Notes: generated by a model from the letters alone, not told the origin. A stretch of 64,000 nt of DNA from Sunxiuqinia rutila (GCF_050589705.1 NZ_JBNGOT010000008.1:124001-188000), one strand, 5' to 3'; shown: positions 54,230 to 63,561, numbered from the stretch's first letter. Program-made: numbers and translations.

Positions 54230-56557
54230 ATGAAGCGTTTTTTACTATATCTGCTCTTAGTTATTGAGGGTGGCACAACACTGGCACAAGATAAATTTAC
54301 AATTAGCGGATACCTGACTGATAGCCGAAATGGCGAAAAGCTGATTGGAGCAACTATCATGACCCCTGAGAACCAAAAAGGTACAGTTACCAATCAATAT
54401 GGCTTTTTTAGTCTTACCTTACCTCCCGGCAATTATCACTTTTCTTGCCGCTATATTGGCTATTATCCGCAAAGCATTACCATTCCGCTGTTCGGGGATA
54501 CAATAATTACTGTTGAATTGGAAACAAATCTGACAATAGATGAAGTTGAAGTAATTGGAAGAAAAGTTAATCAAACACTCAACCAACTTTCTACGCTAAG
54601 TTATGGAACCATCGATCTGGCACAACTCAAGAAAGCTCCGGTAATTTTGGGCGAACAGGATTTACTAAAGGGGCTTCAATATTTACCAGGGGTCAAACAA
54701 GGGAGAGAAAACACTGCAGCCTTCCATGTTCGAGGTGGAAGTAATGACCAGAACCTAATTCTTTTGGATGGAGCCCCAGTCTATAATGTAAATCACATGT
54801 TTGGTTTCTTTTCTGTTTTTAACAATGATGCACTTAATCATGTCGCTTTTTATAAAGCAGGCATCCCCGCTCGCTATGGCGGCCGATTGGCATCAGTGCT
54901 TGATATCTCAATGAAGGAAGGTAATTTAAAACAAAAAGGAGGAATCATATCCATCAGTCCAATTTCAGGAAGATTGACTTACGAAACGCCGATTGTTAAA
55001 GACAAGTCATCATTAATAATCTCGGGTCGAAGAACCTGGCTTGATATTCCGCTACGGCTACTCTTAAAACTCCAGGAAAGCGATCAGAACTATGGATACT
55101 TCTTCTATGATTTGAATGCTAAATTGAATTGGAAAATAAACGATAAAAACAGAATTTACCTGAGCAGCTACAATGGTAAAGACGAACAATTCTTTAGGTC
55201 AGTGGAAGATGATATGAGAACCAGGTTCAATTACAACTGGGGAAACCTTACTTCGGTTCTAAGATGGAATACCATTTTAAGCCAGAAGATATTTGCAAAT
55301 GTCTCCTTTTACTATAGTCAATATAAACTGGACGAACAAACAATTACATCAACCGAGCTTAGTAGAAGTATATTTCTGTCCCAATCAAAAATGAAGGATG
55401 TTTCGATTAAAACAGACATTGATTACTACCTGCTGCCTGATTATAAAATTAAATTCGGAGGCAGCTTGTCCTCTCAATTGTTTTATCCTGGTTTTTCACA
55501 TAGTAAAACAACCGAAGGACAAATAACTTTTAATGATCAGGAACGAAATAAACTTAAAAATGTAAGAATTTACGCTGAAAACCAAGTAACCCTGGGAGCT
55601 GTAAGTTTCAATGCGGGACTTGCTGTATCGGGTTCTAAAACTGGCACAAAAACTTACATTCAGATTGAACCTCGGCTCGCTTTAAGTTATCAGGTAACAC
55701 CTGATCTAAGTTTATATACTTCATACGGTCAATTTAGTCAAAACCTGCACCTTCTTTCAAACTCTTCATTGGGTCTGCCAACCGATCTTTGGGTTGCATC
55801 AACCGAGCATACCAAACCACAAACGGGCAACCAATACGCATTGGGGCTAAAAAAAGAAATCACAACAGTCTATTCTTTCGCTGCCGAAATGTATTACAAA
55901 TCAATGAATAATCTTATACGCTTTGATGAAGGCGCGATTTTTCTTTCTACCAAGCGAATGAACTGGGAAGATAACATCCTTATTGGCAAAGGAAAATCCT
56001 ATGGAATTGAGTTTGACCTAAGGAAAAACACAGGTCGTTTATCAGGCTCCTTTTCCTATACGCTGGCATGGTCCAAACGACAATTTGATCAATTAAACCG
56101 CGGACGTTGGTTCAACTATAAGTATGACCGCAGACACGACCTGTCTGTATTGTGCGAATATAAGTTAAAATCGAATCGTTCAACGCGTAGTCGTTCTCTA
56201 AACGTAGGGTTCACCCTGCAATCAGGAAATAAGCTTAGCCTCCCTGAAGTGGAGCATGAAGCCTTGGTTCCTTTTCACATGGATTATGCCTTCCGTCCGG
56301 AAGACCGGGACGAATTCAGCACCGTTTCCAGCTATGCAAACCCCAATCAATTCAAAATGCCAATGTTTCATCACTTGGATGTTGCTTATAATATTCATGT
56401 AAAAAAGGGGAAAGCCAGGGGATATGAATGGAATTTTTCTCTTTACAATATCTACAACCGAATGAATCCTTGGTTCTACTATAAGTCACAAGGTACAGTT
56501 AAGCAGGTTTCCGTTTTTCCATTTATACCCTCAGTAGGATTCACTTACAGATGGTAA
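54230..56557 (+). CDS. TonB-dependent receptor with carboxypeptidase-like domain, cluster II
   Basis: 775 residues. Signal peptide (about 1-19), carboxypeptidase-like domain (YLTDSRNGEKLIGATIM; VTNQYGFFSLTLPPG), plug (LGEQDLLKGLQYLPGVKQG, VRGGSNDQNLILLDGAPVYN) and barrel ending VGFTYRW. Clearly paralogous to the cluster I receptor along its whole length, including LLSNSSLGLPTDLWVAST in the barrel. Its stop codon is the first triplet of Y cassette copy 3. Confidence 0.92.
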   Translation: MKRFLLYLLLVIEGGTTLAQDKFTISGYLTDSRNGEKLIGATIMTPENQKGTVTNQYGFFSLTLPPGNYHFSCRYIGYYPQSITIPLFGDTIITVELETNLTIDEVEVIGRKVNQTLNQLSTLSYGTIDLAQLKKAPVILGEQDLLKGLQYLPGVKQGRENTAAFHVRGGSNDQNLILLDGAPVYNVNHMFGFFSVFNNDALNHVAFYKAGIPARYGGRLASVLDISMKEGNLKQKGGIISISPISGRLTYETPIVKDKSSLIISGRRTWLDIPLRLLLKLQESDQNYGYFFYDLNAKLNWKINDKNRIYLSSYNGKDEQFFRSVEDDMRTRFNYNWGNLTSVLRWNTILSQKIFANVSFYYSQYKLDEQTITSTELSRSIFLSQSKMKDVSIKTDIDYYLLPDYKIKFGGSLSSQLFYPGFSHSKTTEGQITFNDQERNKLKNVRIYAENQVTLGAVSFNAGLAVSGSKTGTKTYIQIEPRLALSYQVTPDLSLYTSYGQFSQNLHLLSNSSLGLPTDLWVASTEHTKPQTGNQYALGLKKEITTVYSFAAEMYYKSMNNLIRFDEGAIFLSTKRMNWEDNILIGKGKSYGIEFDLRKNTGRLSGSFSYTLAWSKRQFDQLNRGRWFNYKYDRRHDLSVLCEYKLKSNRSTRSRSLNVGFTLQSGNKLSLPEVEHEALVPFHMDYAFRPEDRDEFSTVSSYANPNQFKMPMFHHLDVAYNIHVKKGKARGYEWNFSLYNIYNRMNPWFYYKSQGTVKQVSVFPFIPSVGFTYRW

Positions 56558-57066
56558 TTTATTAAGCAAAAAACATTAATTAGACATAAATAACTCTCTT
56601 TAAACAGCTAGCTATTATTTAGAACAAATCTATTTTACACAAACTCCCCGAATCAATAAAATTCATGAGCGCATCGTTTTAGGGGTGCAAACCCCACCCC
56701 CGAACCTATGAACGATCATTTTCAGCAATTTCAGTTGGAACTTCAAAAATCATAGAGGGGTTACCTTCTGCTTAAGAAAGGAATAAAGTACTAGTAAAGT
56801 TATTATATTTACTAAAAATCAAGCCGGGCAACAAAAAAGATTCTGTTATCCGGCTTGCGTTCATTTATTAGTTAACCGGGAAAGCAGTTGCTGCTGCTTT
56901 CCCATAAACATTGTAAAAATATGAAAAAGTTTTATTTGTTAGCCATGCTGGCTATTGTTGTAACAATTTTTAGTGCTTGCCAAAAGGATGAGCTTATAGA
57001 TGAGCAACTACAAACTGTTGCCTTAGGCGAAGAAAAACCCGATGTATATGTTGAAAATGGGTATCT
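56555..57066 (+). repeat. Leader-and-head cassette Y, copy 3
   Basis: 512 bp corresponding to 46196-46707 with no net indel. It starts at the receptor stop codon, with no X module before it, and ends inside codon 49 of the next lipoprotein gene. Its hairpins correspond to 56821-56856 and 56878-56903. Confidence 0.9.
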
Positions 57067-57997
57067 AGTTATCCAAAATTTTGAAGCTATTGACAGTTTA
57101 ATATCTATGCTTCAGAACAAATCCCTTGAAGAACAATCAAGGTGGGAAAACCAAATGGGATTAACATCTGCAAAAATATTCAGGGCTGAAGCATCAAACA
57201 AATTGGCTGAATTTGACAAAGAGTCTGATGCTAAAAACTATGCAAATAGATTGGTCAAGGAAGGTTATTTTAGCATGGCCGACTCCTCTTTATGCTACCC
57301 TTTCAATAACTATTCTTGGGATTGCATATTAAACAAGAATGGAATTATTAAAATTGATGATGTATTATACTGCTTTCAACAAGATGATCAGATTACAGTA
57401 ATTGATGGAAAAATAGAAACATTAAACCATTTTTTGAATAATCCTGAGGCCTGTGACACCGCGCTTATCAAAATATTTTCCGCTCCAAAATTAAAATCGA
57501 CAATACCAGTAAATTATGGCACCGTAGCAAGTCAAAGAATTATTTCTGAAGGTGGAGGAGTAAGATGGAGTTTAAGCTTCTTATATGACAAAATAACGCA
57601 ACAAGCACTTGACCCCCAAGGACATTTAATAACCATACAAACAGGCGTCAAATACTACCTGTATTTTCATAAAGAGAAAAAAGGTGTATTTGGATGGCGA
57701 GATTCTCAAGGCATATTTAGCCATCAACATTTAAGTTATAATTTGGGTGGCAACTATGATCCGATTCAAGGTGAATATAGTATGAATTTCACCAATATGA
57801 CCCCTGCTACGGATTATACACAAATAAATACCTCTGAGCTTTCAAATGTTTACTTAGACGTAAAGGGTTGGAAATTTAATGGGGCCTTATCTCCTATTCC
57901 TTCTTCCTATCCGGGGCCAGCTCCCATTATAAACAATTTCTCTTGCAACGGCAAACTCGAATCTCACGCTTTGATTATAAATTTAACCATCAATTAA
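56921..57997 (+). CDS. Lipoprotein with a cassette-shared N-terminus, cluster III
   Basis: 358 residues from the ATG at 56921; lipoprotein signal identical to the cluster I lipoprotein. After residue 48 the sequence is new (VIQNFEAIDSLISMLQNKSL), with only a general similarity: a KKGVFGWRDSQGIF motif parallels KKGTFGWNDYRTVY of the other. So a constant head is joined to a variable body. It leads cluster III and is followed by a 13-bp-stem hairpin and a small beta-barrel gene. Function unknown. Confidence 0.8.
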   Translation: MKKFYLLAMLAIVVTIFSACQKDELIDEQLQTVALGEEKPDVYVENGYLVIQNFEAIDSLISMLQNKSLEEQSRWENQMGLTSAKIFRAEASNKLAEFDKESDAKNYANRLVKEGYFSMADSSLCYPFNNYSWDCILNKNGIIKIDDVLYCFQQDDQITVIDGKIETLNHFLNNPEACDTALIKIFSAPKLKSTIPVNYGTVASQRIISEGGGVRWSLSFLYDKITQQALDPQGHLITIQTGVKYYLYFHKEKKGVFGWRDSQGIFSHQHLSYNLGGNYDPIQGEYSMNFTNMTPATDYTQINTSELSNVYLDVKGWKFNGALSPIPSSYPGPAPIINNFSCNGKLESHALIINLTIN

Positions 57998-58005
57998 ATA
58001 ACTTC

Positions 58006-58039
58006 AAATGGAAGCTCATTAAGGGGTGAGCTTCCATTT
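58006..58039 (+). terminator. Intra-operon hairpin after the cluster III lipoprotein gene
   Basis: 13-bp perfect stem (AAATGGAAGCTCA with its complement), 8-nt loop, 8 nt after the stop and 12 nt before the next ATG. Same position as the hairpin at 47657-47687, different sequence. Confidence 0.62.
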
Positions 58040-58051
58040 AAAACAAAAATC

Positions 58052-58696
58052 ATGAAAAAAGTATTCGTTATTATCACCTTATTAAATTGTGTCGCAATGC
58101 ATAGTTTTTCCCAAGAAAAAACAGAAATTGGAATTACCACAGAAGGTTCGTGGTTTATTCCTCACCGAGCTGAAACTCCATATACAACTAACGATTGGGC
58201 AACCCAAAATGGATTTGGAACAGGGATTGGTTTTTATGCTTCGCGAGATATTTTCTGGAGGGTTTCTACCGACATTGGCATTGCTTACCGATACAAACAG
58301 ATGCAGCAGCATTATTCGGTATATACAGGTTCTGATGATACAAATGGATATCCTATTAATGCAAAAGGTTGGGACAAACTCCCAATGCACTATATAATTG
58401 TTCCCGTTCATCTTAAGATGTTATTAAATAAAAGCTTTTTTATTATAGGAGGTATCGAATCCACTTGGTTATTGAATTACGATGTAGTAAACGAAAAGCC
58501 AGAATTTAATTGGGTGGTTGGCTTCGGAAGCCAGAAATATAAGTTGAAATGGTCGGTTAATTACATCAGAGGATTTAAAGAACAGGGATTTCTACATAAA
58601 AACATGGAGCCTGAAGGATATTACAAAGGTTCAATAAATTTGAACAATATGCTTCAACTAAAGCTTTCCTATCCGATAGGGCAATTAGAGTTCTAA
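58052..58696 (+). CDS. Small outer-membrane beta-barrel, cluster III copy 1
   Basis: 214 residues. Signal peptide (VFVIITLLNCVAMHSFSQ) and alternating strands (IGITTEGSWFIPHR, GTGIGFYASRDIFWRVSTDI, LKLSYPIGQLEF). It is a paralogue of the protein at 62405: IGI-EGSWF-P, NEKPEFNWVVGFG against NEKPEYNWLLGIG, and RGFKEQG against QGLKDQG line up. Likely an outer-membrane barrel of about 8-10 strands; partner role to the receptor is inferred from context only. Confidence 0.8.
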   Translation: MKKVFVIITLLNCVAMHSFSQEKTEIGITTEGSWFIPHRAETPYTTNDWATQNGFGTGIGFYASRDIFWRVSTDIGIAYRYKQMQQHYSVYTGSDDTNGYPINAKGWDKLPMHYIIVPVHLKMLLNKSFFIIGGIESTWLLNYDVVNEKPEFNWVVGFGSQKYKLKWSVNYIRGFKEQGFLHKNMEPEGYYKGSINLNNMLQLKLSYPIGQLEF

Positions 58697-58845
58697 GTTA
58701 CCTGCTTATCATTTCCTAATAACTTTCTAAGTTTATTAAATGATACTCACGCCTCTCATATGACTTCATAGCTGTTAACAATTCGTTGCATTTCCCCAAT
58801 CGTTGAATTTTAATTCTTACATCAGATTCTAATTAAGTAATTTAA

Positions 58846-61254
58846 ATGACACGCATTCAACTAAAAAAAATGACCAAACAAAAATTGGTCTTTTTCCTTT
58901 TAATTATAGGTCCAATCGTTCATGTTTCAGCTCAAAAAACCATCACGATCTCTGGCTTTGTTCGTGATTCCATTTCGGCAGAAAACCTATACCACGCTAC
59001 AATTTTTGACAACAACACCAAACAAGGCGCACTCAGTAACGCCTTCGGTTTTTATTCGTTAAGCGTTCCGACTGGCAAGGTGCAACTACAGGTTTCATTT
59101 GTGGGCTATAAAGAACAACGACTTGCTTTTGATATCCAGAGCGACACCACAATCAATTTTCAATTACATACAAAAAATGATTTACAGGAAGTAACTGTAA
59201 AGGCCAAGGCCCTGTCCTCAAAACCAGCCTTTGCCGGCCATGAGCAAATAGATATGCAAACCGTTAAAGCTCTTCCTGCTTTTGCCGGCGAACAAGACGT
59301 ATTGAAAAGCCTGACAGTTTTGCCCGGAGTACAACAAGGCCATGAAGGAAGTGCCGGTATTTTTGTGCGCGGCGGAAGTCCCGATCAAAACCTGATATTG
59401 CTGGACGGAGTACCCATCTACAACGCAACCCATTTGTTTGGCTTCGTATCTGTGTTTACTCCGGAAGCCTTGCAAAGCGTCGATTTCTATAAAGGCGGTT
59501 TTCCGGCACGCTATGGAGGTCGGTTGTCTTCGGTGGTCGATGTACGCATGAAAGAAGGAAATAAGAACCATACAGAGACCGATATTACCATTGGTCCGAT
59601 AACATCAAAACTTACGCATCAAGGCCCTATAAAGAAAAATAAATCTTCGTATTTAATTTCTGCCCGACGAACATTGCTCGACTTATTCATAACAAGTATT
59701 GCAAAAATTTCTCAGATGTCGAATAATGAAGTTGTTGTACCAAGTTTAAACTTATACGATTTAAATGCAAAGTTCAACTTTGAACTAAACGACAGAAACC
59801 ACTTGTATGTAAGTCTTTATGGAGGTGGAGATCTTTTATCTTCGGACTTCAAAGACAATTATTCTTACGAAGGCGGTGAAACCAAGCAAAACTCAAAAGT
59901 AAAACTAAAATGGGGAAACCGAATTGGAGCATTGCGATGGACTAGCCAGTTAGGAAACAGACTCTATTTAAATACAACACTTTCGAGCGGCTCATTTCGC
60001 TACACCATACATAATAAATACGACCAGACTGTTACAAAAAATGGCGATAAAGAAAAAATCTGGTCTGATATTGAGTACAAAACCCGGGTAAACAATAACA
60101 AAATTCAGTTCCTATTCGACTGGTATTTGCCTAAAAATAAAATCCAGTTTGGTACAAGCGCAGAGTTAAATAGCTATCTGCCCGGCGAACAGGAAATTGA
60201 GCGTCACGACGGGCAAAATACCCAAAGAGGCAACGGTGAGGTCAACAATAAAGCACTGGCACTTTTTATGGATGATCAGCTTAATATTGGCGATAAACTT
60301 ACTGTTCATGGTGGACTTCGGCTTGATCTTTATGATTTGGGAGGAAAATGGCACAGTTATATAACGCCAAGAGCAAATGCAAAATGGGTGGTATACAAAA
60401 ATCTTAGCCTGTTTTTGTCGTACGACCAGATGGTGCAACCGCTGCATTTATTAACCAATAGCAGTGTGGGATTACCATCGGATATTTGGGTGCCGGCCAC
60501 AGAAGATGTAAAACCCGAGACGTCGCAACAAATCACCTTTGGTAGCTATTTAAAATTTAACAACAAGTTTTCTTATAAATTCGACTCGTACTTCAAAACC
60601 ATGGATGGCGTAATAAATTACAAAGCCGGAAACAGCTTCATGGATATTTACGACAATTGGGAAGAACTGGTTGAAACCGGAGTTGGCGAAGCCTGGGGCT
60701 TTGAAAACTCGTGGAACTACAAAACATCCCGATTAAATGCATGGGTAAATTATACACTTTCATGGAACAATCGCAAATTTGAAAGCATCAATGAAGGTAA
60801 AGCCTTCCCGTTTAAATTTGATCGTCGCCACGACATTAATTTAGGCTATGTGTATAACTTAACAGATAATATTGAGTTTTCTGCTGTGTGGACCTATCAA
60901 ACAGGAATGGCTTCCACCATCCCGGTACTGGATTACCAGGCTGCCGGTCCAATCGACTATTGGCTTTCTGACTTTGTCACCGGTATAGACATTGAAGATA
61001 CGCACCGCATTCAATATTTTGAAGAATACAACAACTATCGGTTACCTGCTTTTCATCATTTAGACCTCGGTATTACATTTAAAAAGCAAAAAGGAAATCT
61101 TTACCGCGAATGGAAACTTGGAGTATATAACGCCTACGCCCGGAAGAATGCATACATGTACTATCCACAAACATCACCCACAGGAGAAACTAAGTACAAG
61201 CAAATATGTATTTTTCCATTCATTCCATCAATCAGCTATCATTTGAAATTTTAA
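58846..61254 (+). CDS. TonB-dependent receptor with carboxypeptidase-like domain, cluster III
   Basis: 802 residues from 58846; the ATG at 58870 would give a tidier signal peptide (FFLLIIGPIVHVSAQ) and is possible. Carboxypeptidase-like domain (GFVRDSISAENLYHATIF; LSNAFGFYSLSVPTG), plug (AGEQDVLKSLTVLPGVQQG, VRGGSPDQNLILLDGVPIYN), barrel ending SYHLKF. More distant from the other two receptors than they are from each other, so this cluster was probably not made by simple duplication. Confidence 0.92.
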   Translation: MTRIQLKKMTKQKLVFFLLIIGPIVHVSAQKTITISGFVRDSISAENLYHATIFDNNTKQGALSNAFGFYSLSVPTGKVQLQVSFVGYKEQRLAFDIQSDTTINFQLHTKNDLQEVTVKAKALSSKPAFAGHEQIDMQTVKALPAFAGEQDVLKSLTVLPGVQQGHEGSAGIFVRGGSPDQNLILLDGVPIYNATHLFGFVSVFTPEALQSVDFYKGGFPARYGGRLSSVVDVRMKEGNKNHTETDITIGPITSKLTHQGPIKKNKSSYLISARRTLLDLFITSIAKISQMSNNEVVVPSLNLYDLNAKFNFELNDRNHLYVSLYGGGDLLSSDFKDNYSYEGGETKQNSKVKLKWGNRIGALRWTSQLGNRLYLNTTLSSGSFRYTIHNKYDQTVTKNGDKEKIWSDIEYKTRVNNNKIQFLFDWYLPKNKIQFGTSAELNSYLPGEQEIERHDGQNTQRGNGEVNNKALALFMDDQLNIGDKLTVHGGLRLDLYDLGGKWHSYITPRANAKWVVYKNLSLFLSYDQMVQPLHLLTNSSVGLPSDIWVPATEDVKPETSQQITFGSYLKFNNKFSYKFDSYFKTMDGVINYKAGNSFMDIYDNWEELVETGVGEAWGFENSWNYKTSRLNAWVNYTLSWNNRKFESINEGKAFPFKFDRRHDINLGYVYNLTDNIEFSAVWTYQTGMASTIPVLDYQAAGPIDYWLSDFVTGIDIEDTHRIQYFEEYNNYRLPAFHHLDLGITFKKQKGNLYREWKLGVYNAYARKNAYMYYPQTSPTGETKYKQICIFPFIPSISYHLKF

Positions 61255-61265
61255 AATAACTAATA

Positions 61266-62393
61266 ATGGATAAGTTACTCCCCAAATATCTCTTTGTCGC
61301 ACTTACCTTATTTTTAACACTCCCAGCGTGTATTTCAGACATGGAGATTGATGTGCAGACTCCCGAAAGAGAAGTTGTTGTCACCTGCCTGTTTAGCCCC
61401 CAAGGAAACTGGAAACTTACACTTGCAAAAACAAAAACCTTACAAGAAAACGAGGACACTTATATAAATAATGCCTTGGTCAAAATTACAACGGAAACAG
61501 GGGAAGAAGTTACACTTAATTACTCTGGAGAAAGAGGAATATATTCGAGTAATACTCGTCCAGAAATGGACAAAACCTATAGACTAAATATACATATACC
61601 CGGACATAAAGAAATTACAGCAGAAAGCAGGATTCCAAATATTGTTAATGCCACTGTTCCTGATTTTGATATAAAATGGATAAAATACCTCTACCCTAAC
61701 AATCTCATGGATTATGATGTTTTCCCGTTGCAGGTAAACTTTGGAGAAACTGTACAAGATGCACGGTTTCTGTTCCGATCTTACTATTTTGATCCGAACG
61801 AAGGATATAAACGGTACATGCTTACCATGGATTCTCTGGAAAAACTTAAAAAGGCTGGCTTGCCGGAAAACGCATACCTCGAATTAGCGGAGCTGGCTGA
61901 CCAATGGGTTGTAAATCAGTCGATCTTTGATCATATCCTCTTCAAACTTGTTTTTTTTGAGGATTTTGATTTAAAGCAGAGATTATCGTATCTATTATAC
62001 CAAGACTTAAAACAAAAAACGGTTTCTGCCCGTGAGTACGAAGCTTTTGGGAGATCGGTATGTTTTGGAAATGACTATTGGCTGAATAATGTTTCATACG
62101 ATGTGATGACCACAATTGGAGAAGCAGAAAATGTTACCCATGCAAAATTACTATACGCTAACGCCAATCTTAAATATTCAATGGATAAAAACCAAAAACG
62201 CGATGAAGAATTTTGGCTAGAAGTAATTCAAGGTAGCAAAGAGTATGTCGATTATTACCATTCCTATATTTTGCAAGTAAGCCAGCGTATTAATCCGTAT
62301 TCAGAACCAGTAATGGTACAATCGAATATAAATAATGCAACAGGGATTTTCGCCGGCTATCACAGACAAATGATTCATTTATTTAATTATTAA
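61266..62393 (+). CDS. DUF4249-type lipoprotein, cluster III
   Basis: 375 residues, 80-90 longer than the other DUF4249 proteins. Lipoprotein signal LFLTLPACISDMEIDV. Ends PVMVQSNINNATGIFAGY, the family's C-terminal motif. An insertion near residues 170-265 (DSLEKLKKAGLPENAYLELA and following) accounts for the extra length. It follows the receptor by 11 nt, the reverse of the order in clusters I and II. Confidence 0.83.
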   Translation: MDKLLPKYLFVALTLFLTLPACISDMEIDVQTPEREVVVTCLFSPQGNWKLTLAKTKTLQENEDTYINNALVKITTETGEEVTLNYSGERGIYSSNTRPEMDKTYRLNIHIPGHKEITAESRIPNIVNATVPDFDIKWIKYLYPNNLMDYDVFPLQVNFGETVQDARFLFRSYYFDPNEGYKRYMLTMDSLEKLKKAGLPENAYLELAELADQWVVNQSIFDHILFKLVFFEDFDLKQRLSYLLYQDLKQKTVSAREYEAFGRSVCFGNDYWLNNVSYDVMTTIGEAENVTHAKLLYANANLKYSMDKNQKRDEEFWLEVIQGSKEYVDYYHSYILQVSQRINPYSEPVMVQSNINNATGIFAGYHRQMIHLFNY

Positions 62394-62404
62394 ATAATAA
62401 AACC

Positions 62405-63043
62405 ATGAAACAATTTTTAATTACTCTTTTATTGCTCGCTCCTGTTTGGGCTACTTTTGCCCAGTCGCCAACGCAAATAGGCATATACAGTGAAGGAAGT
62501 TGGTTCTTCCCCAAACACGACCGATCCACCTTTCAAAGCGCAACTGAGAGTTTGTCAACAGGCGTTGGGATGTATGTCTCCTCTCCAATTAAAGGCAGGT
62601 TTTCAGCATCGCTAGGCCTGGGCTACCGCTATAAAACCAACCAGGCAAGCTTCTTGGAAAGAACAGACGAAGGTTCTATCGATTATGGTGGAGAGGGAGG
62701 AGGATACGGCTACAGCACTGTTGAACAGAAATTTCCGCAACACTACTTCACGATCCCTTTAAAACTGCGGTATACCAACAGTCGCCATCTGTTCCTTGAA
62801 TCGGGCCTGGAGGCCGGATGGTTACTTAACTATTCACGAATAAACGAAAAACCAGAATACAACTGGTTATTGGGAATTGGCTATAGCAAATATCGACTTC
62901 AAGGATCATTAAGCTATGTACAAGGGTTGAAAGACCAGGGGATGGGGAAAATACAAAATGAGAAACTTTACGGGCAAATTTATCGCAACCGTATGATTGT
63001 ACTGAATCTATCCTACACGCTTTGGGGACATACGAAGCAGTAA
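62405..63043 (+). CDS. Small outer-membrane beta-barrel, cluster III copy 2
   Basis: 212 residues with signal peptide (LLLLAPVWATFAQ) and strand-rich body. Paralogue of 58052; carries an extra glycine-rich loop (YGGEGGGYGYS). Starts 11 nt after the DUF4249 gene and ends cluster III. Function unknown. Confidence 0.8.
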   Translation: MKQFLITLLLLAPVWATFAQSPTQIGIYSEGSWFFPKHDRSTFQSATESLSTGVGMYVSSPIKGRFSASLGLGYRYKTNQASFLERTDEGSIDYGGEGGGYGYSTVEQKFPQHYFTIPLKLRYTNSRHLFLESGLEAGWLLNYSRINEKPEYNWLLGIGYSKYRLQGSLSYVQGLKDQGMGKIQNEKLYGQIYRNRMIVLNLSYTLWGHTKQ

Positions 63044-63105
63044 CAGTTGCCTGTGGGCTAGCTTGGGGCTATGTCCCGGTCAGCTGGATAAAGAAAAGTT
63101 GGCTC

Positions 63106-63324
63106 AGTGAGGGCTTCACTTTGAGTGACGCCCTCACTTAATTAAGCACAAGCTGGATCGGATTTGGAATCCGATCCGTGTAAACGATGGACTTTCAATC
63201 CATAAAAGCGAAGTAACTCTTGTCGCCAATCAGTAAAGTCAAGGAAAACGGATTTAAGAAATCAAGCAAAAGGACTGGGTGACAAGCTGCTACTCAGCGG
63301 GTGACTCGAAGTCACCCGCTGAGT
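63106..63324 (+). repeat. Palindrome module X, copy 3
   Basis: R7 hairpin (63106-63138; one mismatch in the stem), GGATCGGATT hairpin with loop TGG, a partly decayed ATGGA hairpin, and R8 (63292-63324, loop CGA). No Y cassette follows. It closes the three-cluster locus on the right. Confidence 0.85.
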
Positions 63325-63528
63325 AAAGTATAGCCTGGTTTTCATTCCTTTACCACACAAACCTCAAAAAACTTCACCTGGGCAATTTGAAACCGGGGAA
63401 ACAATTCGCAAAAGATTTTCTTCAACCGGGATAATTAGTTGTTCTTCCTTGAAAAAGTCAAAAATAACATCTTGCCACATGACGACATTTTTGCATGGAG
63501 CCTCATGCCTAATCATTTTTAGTTTGCC

Positions 63529-63561
63529 AGTGAGGGCTTCACTTTGAGTGCAGCCCTCTCT
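63529..63561. repeat. 33-bp hairpin repeat R9 (decayed)
   Basis: Arm AGTGAGGGCTTCACT (63529-63543), loop TTG, second arm with two mismatches. Stands alone, 32 bp beyond the 3' end of the MFS gene. The stretch 63325-63528 between the X module and this repeat shows no gene. Confidence 0.75.

Noticed and set aside
46562..63043. SusC/SusD-type glycan uptake locus
   Set aside because: No SusD-like lipoprotein is present; the receptor partners are DUF4249 proteins, and the receptors lack the long SusC-type length.
42918..63561. Insertion sequence or complete transposon ends
   Set aside because: Only short palindromes are seen; no transposase frame lies between them, so they are called REP-like repeats and not a mobile element.
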